From: Tenodera sinensis
Lineage: Eukaryota; Arthropoda; Insecta; Mantodea; Mantidae
Assembly (NCBI GenBank): GCA_030765045.1
Contig: CM060967.1
Coordinates: forward strand, 153,396,251 to 153,460,250
Length of the DNA: 64,000 bases
Reading direction: 5' to 3'
Below the pieces are notes generated by a model, which saw only the letters and a list, made by a program, of their open reading frames with translations, was not told the origin of the DNA and ran no database searches. Below, piece by piece: positions 24,425-34,805 of this stretch. The position numbers and the translations under genes were made by a program. Numbering within the stretch: position 1 is the first letter of the stretch; each line of letters begins with the position of its first letter.

Positions 24425-24685
24425 AATATTTCAGAATCGGTCTGGGTGGCTCAGTTGGTTAGACGCTGGCCTACTGATCCCAAGGTCGCGGGTTCAAACC
24501 CGGCCCAGGTCGATGGTTTTTAAGTGTGCTTAAAAAAAGACAGCTCCATGTCATTAGGTTTACTGGCATGTAAAATAACTCCTGCGGGACAAAATTCCGG
24601 CACACCGGCGACGCTGATATGATCCTGGCAATTGATAGCGTCGTTAAACAACAAAATATTTATTTTATTTGATGCAATATTTCAG
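24425..24685 (+). mobile_element. Complete tRNA-derived SINE with 10-bp TSD
   Basis: The 241-bp element (24435-24675) is bounded by identical AATATTTCAG duplications (24425-24434 and 24676-24685). The tRNA-like head has an A box TGGCTCAGTTGG (24447-24458) and a perfect B box GGTTCAAACCC (24491-24501), so internal pol III promoter elements are intact. The body (ATTAGGTTTACTGGCATGTA, AACTCCTGCGGGACAAAATT, CCGGCGACGCTGATAT, TAGCGTCGTTAAA) is a very widespread arthropod SINE form. It appears to be the youngest SINE in the window, and it is not a tRNA gene: the acceptor and anticodon arms do not fold. Confidence 0.93.
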
Positions 24686-24747
24686 CTTTTCCTTTGCTTG
24701 AAAGTAATCCGAAGTGACAATTCCCATTAAAAATTACCAATTTCGGG

Positions 24748-24772
24748 TTTTTTTTTTTTTTTTTTTTTTTTT
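24748..24772. repeat. poly(T) run
   Basis: About 23 T in a row, possibly the antisense poly(A) tail of an unidentified retroelement. Confidence 0.9.
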
Positions 24773-25597
24773 CTATTTTTCAGCTGTTCCTCTGGGTTTT
24801 TGCTGTTTTTCTAAACCACCCCAGTATTAAGGCGAATAAAACCAAAAAGAAATTATTCCTATCTGTCGAGCCATTCTGAAGTTTTTTCGAGACTAACACA
24901 CGACAATTGCTACACACACACACATATATATATACACACACACACACAGGATGGAAGTGCAGTCATTGCATTCCTTGCAATACGTGCTTCATAGAAGCAT
25001 TATAAACAAAAAATTCTAATGGCATTGTGTACTTTGATCAGCCGATTTCGAAAAAATAAATGGTTTTTGAACCAACTTGGATGCCTAATTCCACAGGAAT
25101 GTACGAAGATAACATTTTGTTACTTGTAAGATGCCTAGAGTAACTTATTTCTGACTTAGCTTCGGTAGTAATTATGGGACATCACAGAGGGTTTTGAAAT
25201 AATCACTTAAAATATCTGAAGGAATACTCCAAGCAGCTTTTTCACACCTGCAGTAAGTCGACAACGTTGCGTTGAGGTTGGTCAGGGAATTCATTTTTGT
25301 TTTGGGAGCTAACGCTTTTGATTGGCCTACACTCGCGCAGTAAACACAGAAGGACAAGGCAGGGTATTTGTTTGTGTTCTCAAGAAGCACCGTTGCTGTG
25401 TTTATGTACTGAGCTAGGGAAAGTGGCACCCACTCAATCTGCAGTGACGCCAGCTTGTTTTTGAGAAAACTAAAATATCTCCGTAGGAAATGGTCAGAGA
25501 CCAAAACGTAAGATACAAAATGTGCCCCAAATATCGAGATCTATTACCGGTTTAAATTAATATAATGACTTCCCTTCCACCCGGTATAAGGTATATT
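24773..25597. other. Anonymous sequence with an unassigned antisense frame
   Basis: A (CA)/(TA) microsatellite lies at 24917-24950. On the minus strand 25172-25504 is open for 110 codons but begins with TTG and its only methionine is well inside. It contains a cysteine-rich SFCVYCASVGQSKA and LSTYCRCEKAAW. I do not recognise it and cannot exclude chance. Confidence 0.25.
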
Positions 25598-26045
25598 TTA
25601 CATTCTCTGCTGCAGTCATACTTAAGCAGAGAAACTATGTTATTCCACCCACACATTCGATACAGAGAGTAATTTGGAAATGCGTGTTTTGAGGTCACAT
25701 TGTGTGAGTAACATACTTATGCGTGTTTTGAGGTCACATTGTGTGAGTAACATACTTATGCGTGTTTTGAGGTCACATTGTGTGAGTAACATACTTATGC
25801 GTGTTTTGAGGTCACATTGTGTGAGTAACATACTTATGCGTGTTTTGAGGTCACATTGTGTGAGTAACATGACATGAAAATTATATGTTTTATAAATACC
25901 AATCTTGGTAGTTTAGTTTAATATCTTCAAAAGATGTGACACGAAAATTTCGACTGCCGCAATGTACCTTTACGTGGCGGCTTTTTATTTTTTATTTTCA
26001 CGGAAATGGCTTTAATAATTTTGACTAAAATATATATGTTAAATG
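25598..26045 (-). mobile_element. Family A copy (right half) carrying a minisatellite
   Basis: Plus-strand blocks ATTCCACCCACACATTCGAT, TTTGAGGTCAC, TTTAATATCTTCAAAAGATG and GGCTTTAATAATTTTGACTA are diverged matches to the antisense right half of family A. A 39-bp unit has expanded five-fold close to the position where other copies carry a microsatellite. Confidence 0.75.
25680..25870. repeat. 39-bp minisatellite, ~4.9 copies
   Basis: The unit runs from ATGCGTGTTTTGAGGTCACA to GAGTAACATACTT (39 bp), four complete near-perfect copies and a fifth that diverges in its last bases. Since 39 is a multiple of three, both strands stay open: repeats of MRVLRSHCVSNIL on plus and of MLLTQCDLKTRIS on minus. 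There is no sign that either is expressed. Confidence 0.97.
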
Positions 26046-26849
26046 CCTACACTACAATAAAACGCATACCTGGAATTTTCTGAAATTCTGTGAAGGAACT
26101 CATTTAGAAGGAATTTTGTATGATTTTATATTACTGGTAAACGTGAAGAGAGGAATGTGGGTCGTTCTAAAATACGCATTTTATCTTAATTACACTTTTG
26201 GTGGTATCAGTTTTCTGATATCATGGAAAGAGTGTGGAATTTGAAGCCTAACATATAGGCACTCGCGTTTAAACATCAGACTATCGATTGGGGTTGCTCT
26301 ATTCTCCTCTATTACAGCTTATGTAACAATATTTTGTAGCGTCTGTATAAAAATTGTGGTTAAGGAAAGAAAGAAGTGGCATCGATTACTTTTATTTATA
26401 ATGTTTATAGGATAACTATTGTATACAAAGTGAGTTATTAAGCTCCAGTTTTTGCGCAGTGGAGTTCCACTACCTATATTACATTACTCAAGGCAGTTCA
26501 TCTGTGGAAGTCCAAAAATATTAAGTTTTCTTCTAATTGCTTTGACATGTTTCCACAGGCTTTGGAACATAAAACATAAAACACATGTTTTAAGAAGATA
26601 CGTCATTTTTTAAACATATGTGTTATTCGTAATTCCTTTTATATATTGTTTTTATATATATGGCAATATGAAATGCTCCAGATACCCTTCGTAAGTAGTC
26701 GATTTCATTCCTGTCATCTGTCTTCCCCATGTCTGATCTAGACGAAAAAGCCAACGATTATGTACTGAGAACAAGGAAATCGAATATCGCCCAAACTTCT
26801 TATAAGCTTTCTAGAAGTATTTCGGAAGAGCACAGACTACCTACATGCA
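26046..26849. other. Anonymous AT-rich sequence
   Basis: No gene recognised. The right end (from about 26729) may already be degraded LINE sequence. Confidence 0.4.
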
Positions 26850-27350
26850 TAGGTCGAACGAAACTATCCCACCTGAGAGTATTCATAGCGATATCACCAG
26901 ATGAAGTGAAGCCGCATATTACAGAGATCTGACAATTCAGTGGTAGGTTTAAAAATGAACCAAACACCAAGTTGATGAAAAACAGCAAAGAGTTATACAT
27001 CACATAAGCAGGCAACGAATCTCTGGATTCGCGCAAGAAACTCCATATTTGGGTCAAACCATTACCTTTAAGAACTGGATGGGACTTGCAGCAGCATGGT
27101 CTAAATTCTGTTCTAAAATCTATACTCCTGCACAAATCCTACACATAAGTTTGAAAGGTCAAATAATGAACTGTATTTTACCAGCTCTGCTGTAAGGCTC
27201 ATAAACGTGGAGTTAACAAAAAATCAGAGCCAAGCATTACATATTGCCAGGACAACGAGAATTTTGGGTATGACACTGAGAAATAGAATGCACAACCCAG
27301 AAATAAGAACGACGACACGATTGTGGGACGCTGTAATCACAGGAAACTAC
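26850..27350 (+). pseudogene. LINE reverse transcriptase fragment (before SINE insertion)
   Basis: Plus-strand translation, with stops and frameshifts: GRTKLSHLRVFIAISPDEVK at 26853-26910 (corresponding to SHLRFADDI-I in the family; the FADD box is corrupted to VFIAI), a GRFKNEPN segment corresponding to VGLKMN--KTK near 26945, then YLGQTITFKNW at about 27045, LKGQIMNCILPAL near 27155-27195 and RTTTRLWDAV near 27310. This is the palm-to-thumb order of RTE-like insect LINEs. The coding sequence breaks off at 27350 and resumes at about 27775 beyond a SINE. Confidence 0.75.
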
Positions 27351-27361
27351 CTAAAATAAAC

Positions 27362-27560
27362 AAGGGAGATGGCTCAGGTGGCAAAGTCTGTAGCCCGCAT
27401 TCGGGAGCTTGTGGGTTCGATCCCCGTAGACAGACCACTCTGACTTGGACTTTTCCGTGGTTTTCCCTTGTCTTAGGCGAATGCCGGAGTGACTCCTTAA
27501 ATCCCCGAACTCCTTTCCTTTCCTTCTTCATTTGGTTCCTTTGTGGTCTTTCAGATCTGG
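27362..27560 (+). mobile_element. tRNA-derived SINE inserted in LINE
   Basis: A box TGGCTCAGGTGG (27370-27381) and B box GGTTCGATCCC (27414-27424), both intact, followed by CTTTTCCGTGGTTTTCCC and GGCGAATGCCGGAGTGACTC. This head-plus-body form is characteristic of SINEs I associate with polyneopteran insects. The 3' end is indistinct, near a TTTCCTTTCC tail. It separates two halves of one LINE. Confidence 0.85.
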
Positions 27561-27774
27561 TTATCGGGGTGGTAGTTCAAACATACGCAGGCAGGTGGTG
27601 CGGATGTTGCGCTGTGTAACGCTTCCTCCCAGATCTCAAGCACCTGGTGGTGATCTGTGGAACTGTTAGGGACTTCCGCTCGGTCCCCAACCTCTGCCGA
27701 CCTGTGACGCGTTTGGTCGCAGTGCAGCAAGGTGCCCCCCCCCCCCCCCCCCCCCGCAGGACGATACACACAAA
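27561..27774. other. Unidentified GC-rich block ending in poly(C)
   Basis: This roughly 200-bp block is G+C rich and lies between the SINE and the resumed LINE reading frame, so it entered with or after the SINE. It contains CACCTGGTGGTGATCTGTGG and a run of 21 C at 27735-27755. No match to any family I know. Confidence 0.5.
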
Positions 27775-28010
27775 CAGAAAATGGAAGATGAGCAGGGCAC
27801 GTTATGGGATAGCCTCCTAAAAGATGGACACACAATCCCACACTTTGGGACCCTAGGATTGTCTGAGGAATGTCGGCAGGCAAAGAATCTTTGGGCAGAC
27901 TAACTAAGGAGGAACTTCGGTAGCATATGGACTACGATAGCCACAAAGAGAGAAACTTGGAAAAAACTAGTGGATGTCACCAGTAGTACAAGAAGCTATG
28001 TTGATTTTTC
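27775..28010 (+). pseudogene. LINE C-terminal part (after SINE insertion)
   Basis: Translation in shifting frames gives NGRWARHVMG, PKRWTHNPTLWDPRIV, GMSAGKESLGRLTKEEL, then TTIATKRETWKKLVDVTSST. This follows the family order KW-WAGHV-R, then TLWDPR-GKRNVGR, then W---A--RE-WK-L. It continues the LINE cut at 27350, with the frame broken several times. Confidence 0.75.
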
Positions 28011-28927
28011 CTGGATAGCTAACAGGGACTGCAAAATTCAACTCCATTTCTATTGAAAGAGGCTCTTGCCCAAAAGCGGTGTGTATTGGCTAATTGTGAA
28101 TTGCTTCAAAGAGACAGATAAACCTGCAGGACACAGATTTTATTTGCATGTCAAATTTGACAAGCATTGTGCATTAAACTGGACGTTGTCACGCTGATAC
28201 ATCATTAGAGAACCAATGAATTCGTATAAACGCTAATGAACCTGAAAACTTTTAGTGTAAAGCCAATTAAAGGGGATAATATACAGCGAATGCTATACAA
28301 ATTATATACCTTGTATATAAAAAATAACTTACACCACAAGCCGTTGAAAAGCGATATATTCAGAGCAGTTGGGTATTATATATTTATCAGGTGAATAAAA
28401 CTGATGTGAAGCTAGATTATAAGCTAGGAAGTGTACTACATTTTGCTTTTATCCTTAATGTTACCATTATAAAGATACGCACGCAAACACACGAGCCACA
28501 GAAAGAAACATAATTAGGTAGTGGTTCCCCACGGTGATGGAGAGTTCTTACCGTTTGTTCTGTCAGACACGTGCAAGAAAAAAAGATGTAATGACACTAG
28601 AAAACTGGCGGGTTCAGTAACCTTCGACAAAGTTGCCAAATAACATCAAATTAGAGTAACAGTCGCTCGTATGTCTATTTAAGCAACTGTCCTTAAGCCT
28701 GAAGCATTTTGTTTCATTTCCTTTCCCAATTATAATTGTGGCATGCAACTAAATAACGGATCAAGCTACAAAGAACTGATTTAGTGATAGCAAAATGTTC
28801 ACAACACTTATACAAAAACAATATAAAAGTTGAGGAAAACTACACAAACACAAAAAGTATACAGATTTATTGTTGCGTATGTGCTTTTTCTTTATGTAAG
28901 TTAAAGACCAAAACGGTACAAAATTTT
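28011..28927. other. Anonymous AT-rich sequence
   Basis: No gene or known repeat recognised after the LINE 3' end, which is itself unclear. Confidence 0.45.
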
Positions 28928-29611
28928 AAAAAATCTGATGTGCTGCACTCGCATGACTTTCTCTACTTTTGTGCTAAGCGTTCTTACAAACTTTTTCCTA
29001 TGTTAGTTGAGATAAATATTTGTAGAAATTATTTTGTTGCTTATTTCTTTGTAGGTACAAGGGGAATGTTAAGATACAGTAGGCTTTGAGCGATAGTCAA
29101 ATGTTTTAAAGCTTTGAGACTCCGTTTTCTTTGCACACTTAACATATAAAAAATGAACAACGATGTTCCATTTCACGAAAGTTTCGCTTTTCAAAACTCA
29201 CACACATAACAAGGAATATCTCCGAAATGGTTCACTCTGCAGAATAATTTATTTGGACATAAATTGTGAGCTTTAGCAGGATCTACATTCTTGTATAGTA
29301 AGATTTTGCCTATCTCTTACGGTTTACGAGTTGTTCAATAGTCATCCAGAGTAAACAGGACTACATAGGCTATAGCCACAAAATTCAAAATATACATTTC
29401 TTTTTTCATCAAAATATCTTTAACATATAACATTTTAATCAAAATCGTTAGAGCCATTTTCAAGAACAGAATTGTCGAAAAATTTTCCATGTAAAGGGTA
29501 ATTTAGGGTAGAGTTTTCTTCAAAATCTTCCTGTTGTGTCCTTGAAAGATATGAAACTTAAATACCAACTTTGGTTCTTAACCGACTTTTCGTTTGACTG
29601 ACTGACTGACT

Positions 29612-29671
<60 letters not shown>

Positions 29672-29690
29672 GGCAGGCAGGCAGGCAGGC

Positions 29691-29762
<72 letters not shown>
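28928..29762 (+). mobile_element. Family A copy with giant microsatellite
   Basis: Left end AAAAAATCTGATGTGCTGCA, then all A blocks to CCGACTTTTCGTTTGACTGA, where the variable site has expanded into about 170 bp of GACA, GGCA and CA units (29594-29762). The right end of A does not follow directly; a second right-hand fragment begins at 29797. Confidence 0.9.
29594..29762. repeat. (GACA)n(GGCA)n(CA)n compound microsatellite
   Basis: Ordered blocks: GACT, GACA, GGCA, GACA, then CA. The nested order suggests stepwise mutation and expansion of one seed. Cysteine/valine/leucine-repeat frames on the minus strand are artefacts. Confidence 0.97.
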
Positions 29763-29766
<4 letters not shown>

Positions 29767-29796
29767 CTTCAAGGGATCAAGAATAACGGAAACTGA

Positions 29797-30048
29797 CATT
29801 TAAAGGATAGTTTCGCTTAGTTTAATAATTGTTCATGCCAAATTCTTGGAACACATTCAATTTAGAAATCAAGTTTGGTACACACCCGAATTTTCCTTTT
29901 GGAATTATGTTGTTCACAGATACACGCGCCCACATGGAGTTATTTCTAAAACTTTATTTTGGAGAGCGATTTAGAGTGCCTCAAATCGTGTATTTACGGT
30001 GAAATCTCGGTATCGAATTTTTGGCTGGATTGCCAAATTATAATTATA
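29797..30048 (+). mobile_element. Family A right-hand fragment (diverged)
   Basis: TTTAAAGGATAGTTTCGCTT, AATCAAGTTTGGTACAC, GAATTATGTTGTTCACAGA and GGTGAAATCTCGGTATCGAA repeat the region that already occurs at 29.49-29.59 kb. The right half of A is therefore present twice, the second time in an older version. Confidence 0.75.
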
Positions 30049-30107
30049 ATTTCTCTAATTTTTATAAGTGAACTGTTATTAAACTAAAAGAACCCTAAAG
30101 AGGAAAA

Positions 30108-30800
30108 ACGTTTATCACAAGTAATATCATGAAAGATTGGCTTAACTCGCTCCGCTCGAGACTTTATCTGGGAAGGTCAGACCGTCGAATTATATTTATC
30201 TGGACAGTTCCATGAATAAAATATAAATTTCAATACTACATCGCAGACTATAAAATGTTCAATTCTATAAAAAAATAACCTAAACATATTCATTTCCATT
30301 ATTGTAGTTCAACTTATTCAGCGCTACCAACTGAGGAAAACAAAACCCAACAATTACATGTATTTCACTCTTCCGTTGTTGTTATAACAGAAAATCAGTT
30401 TATTCCTAATATTAGGAATTTTAGGATATATTAATGCATTGTAGAATAATGCATTAATGATTAAAAGAACAGTGTTCACAGTTGTCAAATGGAAATGGAA
30501 TGTTATTTTGATTGCTAATCGATTGTAATCTGTAATAAATTGTTTTTCAGCGATATATGGGATACAGTTGGCGACACTGACTAAGCAAAAGAATGACCCA
30601 GTGATAATGTGTGTGATAATTTAACACCTCTATGCATGAAATTGTCAACTGAAATAAAATAATGCGTTATATTAAAATTATATAAAATTGCTTTACCATG
30701 AACAGACATATTTTGTCATTGCAAGATCCCAAATGAAATGCTTTATTCAAAATCGTTGCTGTTTATTTGGAGAAAGTAAGAACATTTAGGTAAGAATTGG
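30108..30800 (+). repeat. Interspersed family B, best copy
   Basis: Recognised by comparison inside the window. Its head ACGTTTATCACAAGTAATAT, then AACTCGCTCCGCTCGAGAC recurs at 33651-33716 and, diverged, at 42.8 kb. Its middle (ATGGAAATGGAATGTTATTT, then ACAGTTGGCGACACTGACTA) recurs at 33.8-34.1 kb. Its tail ATTTGGAGAAAGTAAGAACA recurs at 33.14-33.29 kb. No coding motif or clear terminal repeats. Confidence 0.75.
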
Positions 30801-31217
30801 ATGGGGAGTGTTCTTTAAATGTTCGTCTGGCACCCTCAAATACTGTCGGAATCAAGTATGAATGGCTATTTGCTCTTCACTTATGTTTTTCATAGATATA
30901 GGTGCGTAACTTTTTCTAAAGATGTATTTGTTTTTAACTTAAGAGACTTCAAAATTGAATACCCGTAAAAGGTCAATACCAGCTTTGGGTGGGGAAATAT
31001 CTATCTATAATACCTACAATCGATTAAACGTAAAATATGAAATGGAAAATCAGTTCTATTTGCCACAAATTCAAGTGTGTTTATGATGAGATGTCAAGAG
31101 AGAATAAGCAGTTTATTTTCAAATATATTAATAGATAAAATCCTCAATTCAACTAAATTTATGCTTAAAGCAATGAATATTTTGAAAATCAGTATTACTA
31201 TAAACTATCAATGTAAC

Positions 31218-31266
<49 letters not shown>

Positions 31267-33138
31267 ATGACATCTATATAATTAGCTTTTGAAAATTCCT
31301 GAACGAAAGAGTGATGCAAATATATATATCGCAGTGTTTTAACTGATATGTAAAGGATTGGACTAAATCGTTTTTGTAGATCGCCGACAGTGGCCCGCCA
31401 TAAAGTTCTTAGATAGTATGGAAAGAAATAATCGAAGATACCAGGAATTCTATCTTTAAATATACAAACTCCCAGAAATAAACCACTGCAGCAACAATAA
31501 AAAAGCAACAGAGTCGAGATTTCTAAAATACGATAAAAAGACCATACGATTATTCATTTATAACCAGGGTGGAAGTTGCATATTTATTCAACACATAAAT
31601 ATTGCATATTTTGAATTTTATGCAAATACAGAGTCTGCAAAGAAGGTAACTATACACCTGTTTGTCAAACTGCATCGGGATAAATATTTTAAACAGAAAA
31701 AAACATGTGAAAATAAGCACATAATGAATGGTTGTCGTTCCTTAAAGAGTGTATGTATTTTATAGGTGGCGGCTGTAGTACGTGAAGCTCTGTTCATTGT
31801 AAAGCAATTTATATAATGTTATATAACTAGTAAAACGTGAGAGATAGACAAACACATACTACTCTCAAATCTTGTTAAAACCACAATTTATGTAGAACAC
31901 TTTATTGCATTAACCAGTTTCAAGATATTTGTTGCTATTGGTTTAGATTTCTAATAGCGTATCATACAATTTCTGGGGTGCAAAAACGCCAACCCTTTGT
32001 TTCTCGCAATGTCATACAGAGTACGGTATTTTAAAGTTGGACATAGTGACCCGCTTTGAAAGATCAGACATAATGTAAGCCGCTTGTATACACTAGGAAT
32101 TGTATGATGAAACTATTTATGTAAATATTGACCTCTCGTTTTTTATTCGTTTTTTATTTTAACACATACATTACCCAAGGAGGCAAGCTTCTTTAATATG
32201 TGGTGAAGATAAGTAACATATAATCTTTGAAACTTTCTTAAAGGTGAAGTATTCGAAATGTAGTCCAGTATTTGAGGCTCTCGTTTTTCAGTTATTTCAC
32301 ACACATATTTAATAAGAATTTGTAGCACATATGAATATCTTGTCGCAGAGAAAAGTTGTTTTTAAAATTACTTGCTTATGTAAAATTTCCATAGCATACA
32401 TTTTGTCACTGTAAATAAGAGGGCCAGATTCTTATTCCTGTGGTGCTGATAATTCACGAATATCCATGAAGTTTCATTCTTCATATATTTTTAGGATATA
32501 CGGATTCCATGCAAATGTTTTTGGAGCTATAAGTCCCCCCGCCATATTGGTTTCAGTTTTTGTGTATACTCTCAAAACTGTTAAATGCCAGTTTTTTGCT
32601 GTAACGCATTACATGTGGGGGGAAAGTAGTGACTGAGTATGACTTTGTCATGCACTTCATTTAAATTGCTGTTAGGGAGATTTTTGAAGAATGATTCACA
32701 CGTTTATGGAGACTGATAGGACGATTAAAATAGTTTAGAGCTAATTTGATTAATATAAATATTGCTTTCCAACTCTACAGTTAACATTATACGAGTGTCT
32801 GATGGAATAATAATCATAAGGTTTCTCTTTAATTAAACTCTTTACACCATGTTTAAGCTATTGAAATGAATAAATTCTACATAGTGAATTTTCTTTAAAC
32901 AACCTTAAAATACCCTTCATTCTGATTTAAGTCGTGTATGTCTGGGAAACCTTAAGAAATAGCCCGAAAATGCACGTATTATTTTAACATACTGTCACAA
33001 TTTCTGTAATTAATCATTTCAGACATTTTCTGCGGTTTGTTTGACTTTTAAGGGGAGTCGAAATGTCCTATCTCTCCATTATCTAGAATAGTATTTAAGA
33101 TAATGAAGCTTTTAAGACATTTTCAGTAGTACTTATTT
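30801..33138. other. Anonymous AT-rich stretch with (AT)n
   Basis: A perfect (AT)n lies at 31221-31264. Nothing else recognised in any frame over more than 2 kb. Confidence 0.45.
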
Positions 33139-33290
33139 TATATATTAAAATTATATAAAATTGCTTTACAATCTGAACTGAAATTACAATGAACAGATAT
33201 ATTTTGTCATTGAAGATCTCAAATGAAATGCTTTATTCAAAATCGTTGCTGTTTATTTGGAGAAAGTAAGAACATTTAGGTAAGAATTGG
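33139..33290 (+). repeat. Family B tail fragment
   Basis: Near-identical to 30667-30800 apart from a 15-bp addition, and broken off exactly at the junction GAATTGG/TTACGGTTT with family A. Confidence 0.85.
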
Positions 33291-33727
33291 TTACGGTTTA
33301 CGAGTTATTGAAAATCGTCCAGAGTAAACAGGGCATAGACTAGAGCTAGAAAATTCAAAATTTACATTTCATTTATCATAAAAATATCTTAAACATATAG
33401 CATTTTAATCAAAATTATTAGAGCCATTTTCGAAGAAAATAAAAATCTTCGAAAAATGTTCTATGTAAAGGATAGTTTAGGTAGAACGAACTTTCTTCAA
33501 AATATTTGTGTCGCATCCTTGAAAGATGCTAAACTTAAATACCAACTTTGGTTTTTAACCGACTTTTCGTTTTTAAGTTATGCTGTCCACAGACTGACAG
33601 ACACATTGACACACGTTTGTCGAGATTTCACCGGAAATATATGTTTTGAGACGTTTATCACAAGTAATATCATGAAAGATTAGCTTAACTCGCTCCGCTC
33701 GAGACTTTATCTGGGAACGCGAGCGAG

Positions 33728-33766
<39 letters not shown>

Positions 33767-33811
33767 GGATCTTTTTCTAAAAATGCTTTTTTGGATGGAT
33801 TCAGGGGTCAG
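33291..33811 (+). mobile_element. Family A right half, interrupted by a chimeric insert
   Basis: 33291-33614 is near-identical to 44103-44430, starting TTACGGTTTACGAGTTATTG. At 33615-33716 there is a roughly 100-bp insert made of an inverted piece of the same family (GTCGAGATTTCACCGGAAAT from 33619) and the head of family B. Family A then resumes with a (GC)/(CA) tract (33717-33763) and CGGATCTTTTTCTAAAAATG until about 33808. Confidence 0.85.
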
Positions 33812-34114
33812 GACGTTTAAAATCTCAAATAAATATCAGTTTATTCCTAAAATTAATAAAAAAAAGCCTTTCTTCTGGAATAATGCATTAATTATTAAAA
33901 GAACATTGTAAAAAACACAGTTATCAAATGGAAATGGAATGCTATTTTGATTGCTACTCGATTGTAATCTGTAACAAATTGTTTTTCAGCGATGGGAAAC
34001 AGTTGGCGACACTGACTAAACAAAAGAATGACCCAGTGATACTTTGTGTAATAATTTAATGCCTCTATGCATGAAATAGTCAACTGAAATAAAAAATACG
34101 TTATATTAAAATTG
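33812..34114 (+). repeat. Family B middle segment
   Basis: TATCAGTTTATTCCTAA, TGGAAATGGAATGCTATTTT and CAGTTGGCGACACTGACTAA parallel 30.40-30.68 kb closely. It ends at GTTATATTAAAATT, the point at which the tail segment of 33139 would begin. Confidence 0.82.
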
Positions 34115-34395
34115 TCTGATGAAACAAAAACGCATGCTTCATCAGAAGCAAAGTTATGATTTTTAATACAATGCCTTATTTTTATTGAAATGTAAGGAGT
34201 GTTAAACCAAAAAAGTAGCGTTGTATGCATGATGCAAACACCCTTTCCATTAAAATAAGGTTATTTAATCGCAAATGTGCGATAAAAATTTCAGCACATT
34301 GTACCAACAATTTTCAGTGATGATGGGGCATATGTGTAGAAAATGATTAGTTCTTCAAAAATTGTTAAATAAGATGAGGAAGCCTAAAAACATTG
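34115..34395. other. Anonymous sequence inside the mosaic
   Basis: No copy elsewhere in the window was seen. The stretch near 34125-34150 contains an inverted pair TCTGATGAA/TTCATCAGA. Confidence 0.5.
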
Positions 34396-34805
34396 AAACC
34401 GTAAGAGATAGGCCAAATCTTGCTATACAAAAAAATGTAGATCTCATCAAAACGCACACTTTATGTCAAAATGAATATTTTTTTTTAGTGAACCATTTCG
34501 GATATATTCCTTGTTATTTGTGTGAGTTTTCAAATACTTAAACTTTTGTCAAATGGAAGATTGTTAATCGTATTTTTTATATCTTAGCCATGCAAAGAGA
34601 ACAGTATCTCAAAGCTTTGAAAGATCTGACTATCCCTCTAAGCCTATTGTATTCCTATATTCCCTTTGCAGCTACAAGGAAATAAACAATAATTTCTGCA
34701 AATGTTTATCTCAACTAACACGAAGAAGATACAGAAATAAGAGTTTGTAAGAATGGTTAGCACTAGATTAGAGGAGGTCATGTGAGTGCAGCACATCAGA
34801 TTTTT
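34396..34805 (-). mobile_element. Family A left half, inverted
   Basis: Reverse complement of 43701-44111, near-identical, ending at the AAACCGTAA/TTACGGTTT junction shared with 33291. Together with 33291-33614 it accounts for one A element cut in two and flipped. Confidence 0.9.

Noticed and set aside
24441..24515. Possible tRNA gene with good A and B boxes
   Set aside because: The acceptor and anticodon arms do not fold, the sequence continues into a known SINE body, and target duplications bracket the whole unit.
25680..25870. CRISPR-like direct repeats
   Set aside because: The units are contiguous with no unique spacers, and the sequence is plainly eukaryotic.
29520..29799. Cys/Val/Leu/Ser-rich frames resembling a structural protein
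   Set aside because: All three overlapping minus-strand frames are read through the GACA/CA microsatellite.
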